Shown: positions 61,086-64,000 of the stretch, piece by piece | How positions within the stretch are numbered: the first letter of the stretch is position 1 | How the letters are laid out: each line of letters starts with the position of its first letter | NCBI GenBank assembly: GCA_964650465.1 | Contig: CAZYTA010000005.1 | Span: 1 to 64,000 of the forward strand | DNA length: 64,000 nucleotides | From: RGIG6353 sp964650465 | GTDB lineage: Bacteria; Bacillota; Clostridia; Oscillospirales; SIG627 | Direction: 5' to 3' | Translations under genes and position numbers: made by a program | The notes under the pieces: generated by a model | Database searches by the model: none | What the model was told of the DNA's origin: nothing | Seen by the model: the letters and a program-made list of their open reading frames with translations, nothing else

Positions 61086-61952
61086 TTAGAACATCATTGC
61101 CACAGTGGCAAGGAAAGCAATTGTTACTGCAATAACTTCGTTCTTTTTCATTTTTTCACCCATAATAAGAGTGATGACTGCCGAGAATACTACTGCCGCA
61201 CCTGTTGAATAAGGGAACTGCACCGAGGCATCAAGCACAAGCAGAGCAAGCATAAGGATGATGTTTCCCGTTCCGCTGCAAAGAGAAAAGCCTGCCATGT
61301 GCAAAGCCGCGCTTTTCGGCAGCCTTCTTTTTTGTCCTTTGCAGAAAGGCAAAAACAAAAGTCCTATAAGCATGAGCCATGCGCTTGAAATTACCATATA
61401 GCTGTAGCTGTCAACATTGAGAGAGGGGTAATTCTGATGCACCGAGGCGCAAACACTTGTAATTCCGTTTGTTACGAATACGGCAATGTAATAAAAATAA
61501 GCCTTTTTGTTACTGCTTTTTCCGCCCGACACCGTACAGATTACCGCAATTGTAATAAGTGCACAGCAAATGACCTTTCCCACAGTAACGGCTTCTCTTT
61601 CGGGTGCAAGCAATATTCCGTAGAAAAAGGGCAGGAGCATACCGCCCAGCATGGAAAAAACAGAAAAAACCGAAAGATTTGCATATTGCAGGGCTTTAAG
61701 TGAGCAATACATAAAAAGAAAGCTTGCAAGACCGTGAACGAAACCCACTATGGCAGAGAAAAGAGTTATATGTATTCCTTCCATAAAAAGAGCAATCACA
61801 AGGGAAATAAATGCCATGCCAAAGCCTGTTCCTGCCGAGAAAACAAGTGCGCTTTTTACGTCTGTGCCAAAAGCGGCTTCAAATTTTTTTTGAAAGAAAA
61901 ATTGTACCGAGAACAATGCTGCGGCACATATCAGCATAAAATAATAAATCAT
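61086..61952 (-). CDS. DMT/EamA-like transporter
   Basis: A 288-residue membrane protein with about ten hydrophobic segments in two halves, of the drug/metabolite transporter superfamily. Family-like lines are LFSVQFFFQKKFEAAFG at the start, FGMAFISLVIALFM, and a C-terminal PYSTGAAVVFSAVITLIMGE with KKNEVIAVTIAF. It may import the glycoside cleaved by the GH1 enzyme, or export a product; the sequence does not tell. GAAAGG precedes ATG 61952. It is the first gene of the operon under AraC-type control. Confidence 0.82.
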   Translation of the reverse strand: MIYYFMLICAAALFSVQFFFQKKFEAAFGTDVKSALVFSAGTGFGMAFISLVIALFMEGIHITLFSAIVGFVHGLASFLFMYCSLKALQYANLSVFSVFSMLGGMLLPFFYGILLAPEREAVTVGKVICCALITIAVICTVSGGKSSNKKAYFYYIAVFVTNGITSVCASVHQNYPSLNVDSYSYMVISSAWLMLIGLLFLPFCKGQKRRLPKSAALHMAGFSLCSGTGNIILMLALLVLDASVQFPYSTGAAVVFSAVITLIMGEKMKKNEVIAVTIAFLATVAMMF

Positions 61953-62017
61953 AAAAATCCTTTCTTCTTTTCGGGGATTTTCAAAATCAGCTTCGCTGTT
62001 AATGAAGCCGATAAAAC

Positions 62018-62054
62018 TATATTGCATTATATCATTGCATCTCTATCATTGCAA
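62018..62054 (-). promoter_or_regulatory. Promoter and candidate AraC operator of the DMT-GH1 operon
   Basis: On the minus strand, -35 TTGCAA (62054-62049), 17-base spacer, -10 TATAAT (62031-62026). On the plus strand TATCATTGCA occurs twice (62030-62039 and 62044-62053), and a third TATATTGCA at 62019-62027. The direct repeats overlap the -35 box and the spacer, a usual place for an AraC-type regulator such as the divergent gene at 62149. Confidence 0.6.
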
Positions 62055-62100
62055 TCCTTATTATTCTAATAAAATTCCCAAAAATTCACCAAGCGAAAAC

Positions 62101-62129
62101 TTGACAAAAGGCGTGTATTATGCTATTAT
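62101..62129 (+). promoter_or_regulatory. Promoter of the AraC-type regulator at 62149
   Basis: -35 TTGACA (62101-62106), 17-base spacer, -10 TATTAT (62124-62129). Confidence 0.75.
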
Positions 62130-62148
62130 TTCTTCGAGGTGTGATGTT

Positions 62149-62976
62149 ATGCTTTACCAAAAATTACTTATGGGAGAAACGCCGTATATGCTGTCCTGCG
62201 GTTATCATAACGAGAGCGGTTTTCAGGAGCACAGGCATCCGGAGGCTGAGTTTATATATTGCAGGGACGGCAGTTTCGATTTGAAAATAGGAAAACAGAC
62301 GTATACCGTAACGGAAGGAAGCTTGATAATTGTTGCTCCTATGGAAGCACATGAGGTTATTTATAACGAACAGGGATGCTTTACTGTTGTTATAGAGGTA
62401 GGTCCGTCACTCTTGCGCAAAAAGTTCAAAGCTTTTTCCGACGGCAGAATTTCTTCGGCGTTGAAAAGCCTTGACGGAAGCACGGATAATCTTGTGAATT
62501 TGCAAAAAGCTCTTGAAGAAACTGTTTCTTTATATAACCGACAGGATGAATTCTGCGAATTTATAATTACGGGAAACATCTACAAAATATGCGGATATAT
62601 ATTGGCGGAATATTCTCAAAGCTCTCACGAAATGACAATGGATTTAAAGGCTGTTGCAAATATAGAGAAGGCTCTTGAAATGATACACAACAGATACGCC
62701 GAGCCTATTACTGTGGATATGGCAGCAGAGGCTACAGGATATGGAAAAAGCAATTTCTGTAAAATCTTCAAAAAAATTACGGGGGAGACATTTCATAATG
62801 TGCTTAACCGACAGCGGGTAGAAACAGCCTGCGTTTATCTTGACGAAACCACAATGTCTGTTTCAAAAATTGCGGCAGCAGTTGGTTTTTCGGAGACAAA
62901 GTGCTTTTGCAGGGTATTTAAGAATATCATGGGTATAACACCGGGTGAGAGAAGAAAAACGGCGGAAAGAGAATAA
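62149..62976 (+). CDS. AraC family transcriptional regulator
   Basis: A 275-residue regulator. The N-terminal cupin sensor has EHRHPEAEFIYCRDGSFDLK and EGSLIIVAPMEAHEVIYNEQ. The C-terminal AraC domain carries ITVDMAAEATGYGKSNFCKI and MSVSKIAAAVGFSETKCFCR, then VFKNIMGITPGERRK. It is divergent from the DMT-GH1 operon, whose promoter has tandem TATCATTGCA repeats, so it probably activates that operon on a glucoside signal. ATG 62149 has GAGG upstream; the longer open frame covers the promoter and is not used. Confidence 0.9.
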   Translation: MLYQKLLMGETPYMLSCGYHNESGFQEHRHPEAEFIYCRDGSFDLKIGKQTYTVTEGSLIIVAPMEAHEVIYNEQGCFTVVIEVGPSLLRKKFKAFSDGRISSALKSLDGSTDNLVNLQKALEETVSLYNRQDEFCEFIITGNIYKICGYILAEYSQSSHEMTMDLKAVANIEKALEMIHNRYAEPITVDMAAEATGYGKSNFCKIFKKITGETFHNVLNRQRVETACVYLDETTMSVSKIAAAVGFSETKCFCRVFKNIMGITPGERRKTAERE

Positions 62977-63034
62977 ATTGCATTAAGCTCTGCCCGAAAA
63001 TAAAATATAAAAACTTTTTTCCTTACCCTTTGCC

Positions 63035-63063
63035 TTGACAAAGAATAATATATCCTATATAAT
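63035..63063 (+). promoter_or_regulatory. Perfect-consensus sigma-A promoter of the alarmone synthetase gene
   Basis: -35 TTGACA (63035-63040), 17-base spacer, -10 TATAAT (63058-63063), all twelve consensus bases. It gives a leader of about 100 bases. Confidence 0.85.
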
Positions 63064-63171
63064 AAATAGGAAAAGTCTGTTTTTTTACAAACAAATTCAA
63101 CAATTGTTGATTTTTAGTTGACATTTAGTTGCTTTTTTGACGGTATAATTAGGAGTGAAAGGAGTAACAAA

Positions 63172-63846
63172 ATGTCAAACAGTATAAACCCCATAACTTC
63201 TTTGCCCAGGCAAGAAATTAAGAACAAATTACAGGAAGCAATTCTTCCTTATCGCGAGCTTATGGCATATTACAAATGTGCTATGATGGAGGCGGAGACA
63301 AAATTCCGTGTGCTCGACGAAGAATTTTCGTTGGAATATGACAGAAATCCGATTGAGGCAATAAAGACAAGACTGAAAACCCATGACAGTATCATGGATA
63401 AGCTTTTTACAAGGAGTATTCCGCCTACTGTTGAGAATATAGAAAAAGAGCTTCACGATATTGCGGGAGTAAGGGTCATTTGTACATTTCCGTCGGATAT
63501 ATACAAACTGTCTGAAGCGTTTCTCATGCAGGACGATGTGACACTTATAGAATGTAAGGACTATATACAAAGCCCCAAACCTAACGGCTACAGAAGCTTG
63601 CATCTGATTGTGGAAATACCTATTTTTCTTCATGACAAAAAACGTTTTATGAAGGTCGAGGTTCAACTGAGAACCATTTCTATGGATTGGTGGGCGAGTC
63701 AGGAGCATAAAATAAGATACAAGAAAAATGTATCGATACCGCCGGAGACAGAAAAGGCTCTTCTTGAATGTGCCCGGACAGCAGCTGCACTTGACATAAG
63801 AATGGAACAGATATCAAAGAATAATATATATCAAAAGGAGACATAG
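63172..63846 (+). CDS. Small alarmone synthetase ((p)ppGpp synthetase, RelA/SpoT domain)
   Basis: A 224-residue single-domain synthetase of the RelP/RelQ (YjbM/YwaC) type that transfers pyrophosphate from ATP to GDP or GTP. The synthetase lines are NIEKELHDIAGVRVICTFPS, YIQSPKPNGYRSLHLIVEIP and VEVQLRTISMDWWASQEHKI, with the GYRSLH substrate loop and the catalytic EVQLRT Glu. The N-terminal helix (PYRELMAYYKCAMMEAETKF) is family-typical. There is no HD hydrolase, TGS or ACT domain. AAAGGAG precedes ATG 63172. Directly followed by a membrane gene with two bases between. Confidence 0.93.
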   Translation: MSNSINPITSLPRQEIKNKLQEAILPYRELMAYYKCAMMEAETKFRVLDEEFSLEYDRNPIEAIKTRLKTHDSIMDKLFTRSIPPTVENIEKELHDIAGVRVICTFPSDIYKLSEAFLMQDDVTLIECKDYIQSPKPNGYRSLHLIVEIPIFLHDKKRFMKVEVQLRTISMDWWASQEHKIRYKKNVSIPPETEKALLECARTAAALDIRMEQISKNNIYQKET

Positions 63847-63848
63847 AC

Positions 63849-64000
63849 TTGAACGAAAAACTCAAAGAAAAAATCAATGAGTCGCTTTCAAGCGTGTTGC
63901 CCATTACGGCAATAGTGCTTATCCTCAGCATCACTCCCATTGCAAATATGGATATCGGAGAGATAGCATTGTTTTTGGCAGGCGCGGCTCTTCTTGTTGT
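63849..64000 (+). CDS. DUF1538-type membrane protein, 5' part
   Basis: The first 50 codons of a gene running off the window, starting at TTG 63849 with AAGGAG nine bases upstream. The protein reads NEKLKEKINESLSSVLPITA, then IVLILSITPIANMDIGEIAL and FLAGAALLVV. An amphipathic start followed by a hydrophobic segment with a Pro is typical of DUF1538 permease-like proteins, in which this unit occurs twice. The family call rests on one segment. It is co-transcribed with the alarmone synthetase. Confidence 0.6.
   Translation, partial: MNEKLKEKINESLSSVLPITAIVLILSITPIANMDIGEIALFLAGAALLV

Noticed and set aside
63118..63149. TTGACA at 63118 with TATAAT at 63144 as a promoter
   Set aside because: The spacer is 20 bases, too long. 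The 17-base consensus pair at 63035-63063 is much better.

Overview
The window is a chromosomal replication-origin region from a low-to-medium GC Gram-positive anaerobe of class Clostridia, most likely an uncultured gut member of the Oscillospiraceae/Ruminococcaceae group. The signs are Firmicutes gene order (dnaA-dnaN-recF-remB-gyrB-gyrA, soj-spo0J), consensus TTGACA-17-TATAAT promoters, AGGAGG-type ribosome sites, Bacillus-type parS sites, a T-box leader and diaminopimelate-based lysine and wall synthesis (ddh, lysA, ddl). The assignment rests on gene content only.

Layout. 1-536: a probable IS3-type end and intergenic repeats. 537-6710: a gene for a 2057-residue secreted modular protein, behind a structured leader. 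7242-8873: an AEC permease and a GNAT acetyltransferase. 9156-14575 (minus strand): a hexuronate and sugar catabolism cluster (UxaC, mannonate-type SDR, two TIM-barrel isomerases, a Gfo/Idh dehydrogenase) with a divergent AraC regulator. 15720-19082: a chromosome segregation block with tepA and a divergent ParB paralogue bracketed by two perfect parS sites, then soj and spo0J. 19507-23434: serS, a MORN protein, an RNHCP protein and an MgtC-type membrane protein. 23816-34780: dnaA to gyrA, a phosphopantetheinyl transferase, a metallo-hydrolase and rlmH. 34909-40226 (minus): a cysteine operon (Cys T-box, four-helix-bundle gene, cysE, cysS, radical SAM, lipoprotein). 40223-49922 (minus): M16 peptidase, pgsA, rimO, recX, recA, a glycosidase-like protein, prmC, DUF1385 protein, lipoprotein. 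50084-55835: ddl and a secreted S41 peptidase, then the opposed PAP2-ddh-lysA group. 56590-59648: a MinD-like ATPase, an altered methylglyoxal synthase homologue, aspS. 59707-62976: a GH1 glucosidase and DMT transporter facing an AraC regulator. 63172-64000: a small alarmone synthetase and the start of a DUF1538-type membrane gene.

The most unusual signals are not single genes. (1) A dispersed element of about 100 bp occurs in six near-full and two half copies; it has a conserved head (AAAAGCGGC hairpin, then CTCGCCTAT) and tail (GCGAGGTTGTTTT). It usually lies in the 5' leader of the next gene in the same orientation, twice with a promoter directly against its head. (2) Five perfect TTTTCCACA boxes, two forming a perfect inverted repeat, lie between gyrB and gyrA, more than between dnaA and dnaN. 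DnaA itself has NMHH where the usual recognition signature is GRDH. (3) A ParB paralogue with altered nucleotide-binding motifs sits between two parS sites. (4) The methylglyoxal synthase homologue has lost the catalytic aspartate. (5) A Cys-specific T-box leader is separated from cysE-cysS by a four-helix-bundle gene flanked by A/T-rich tandem repeats.

No rRNA, tRNA, CRISPR array or prophage was seen.
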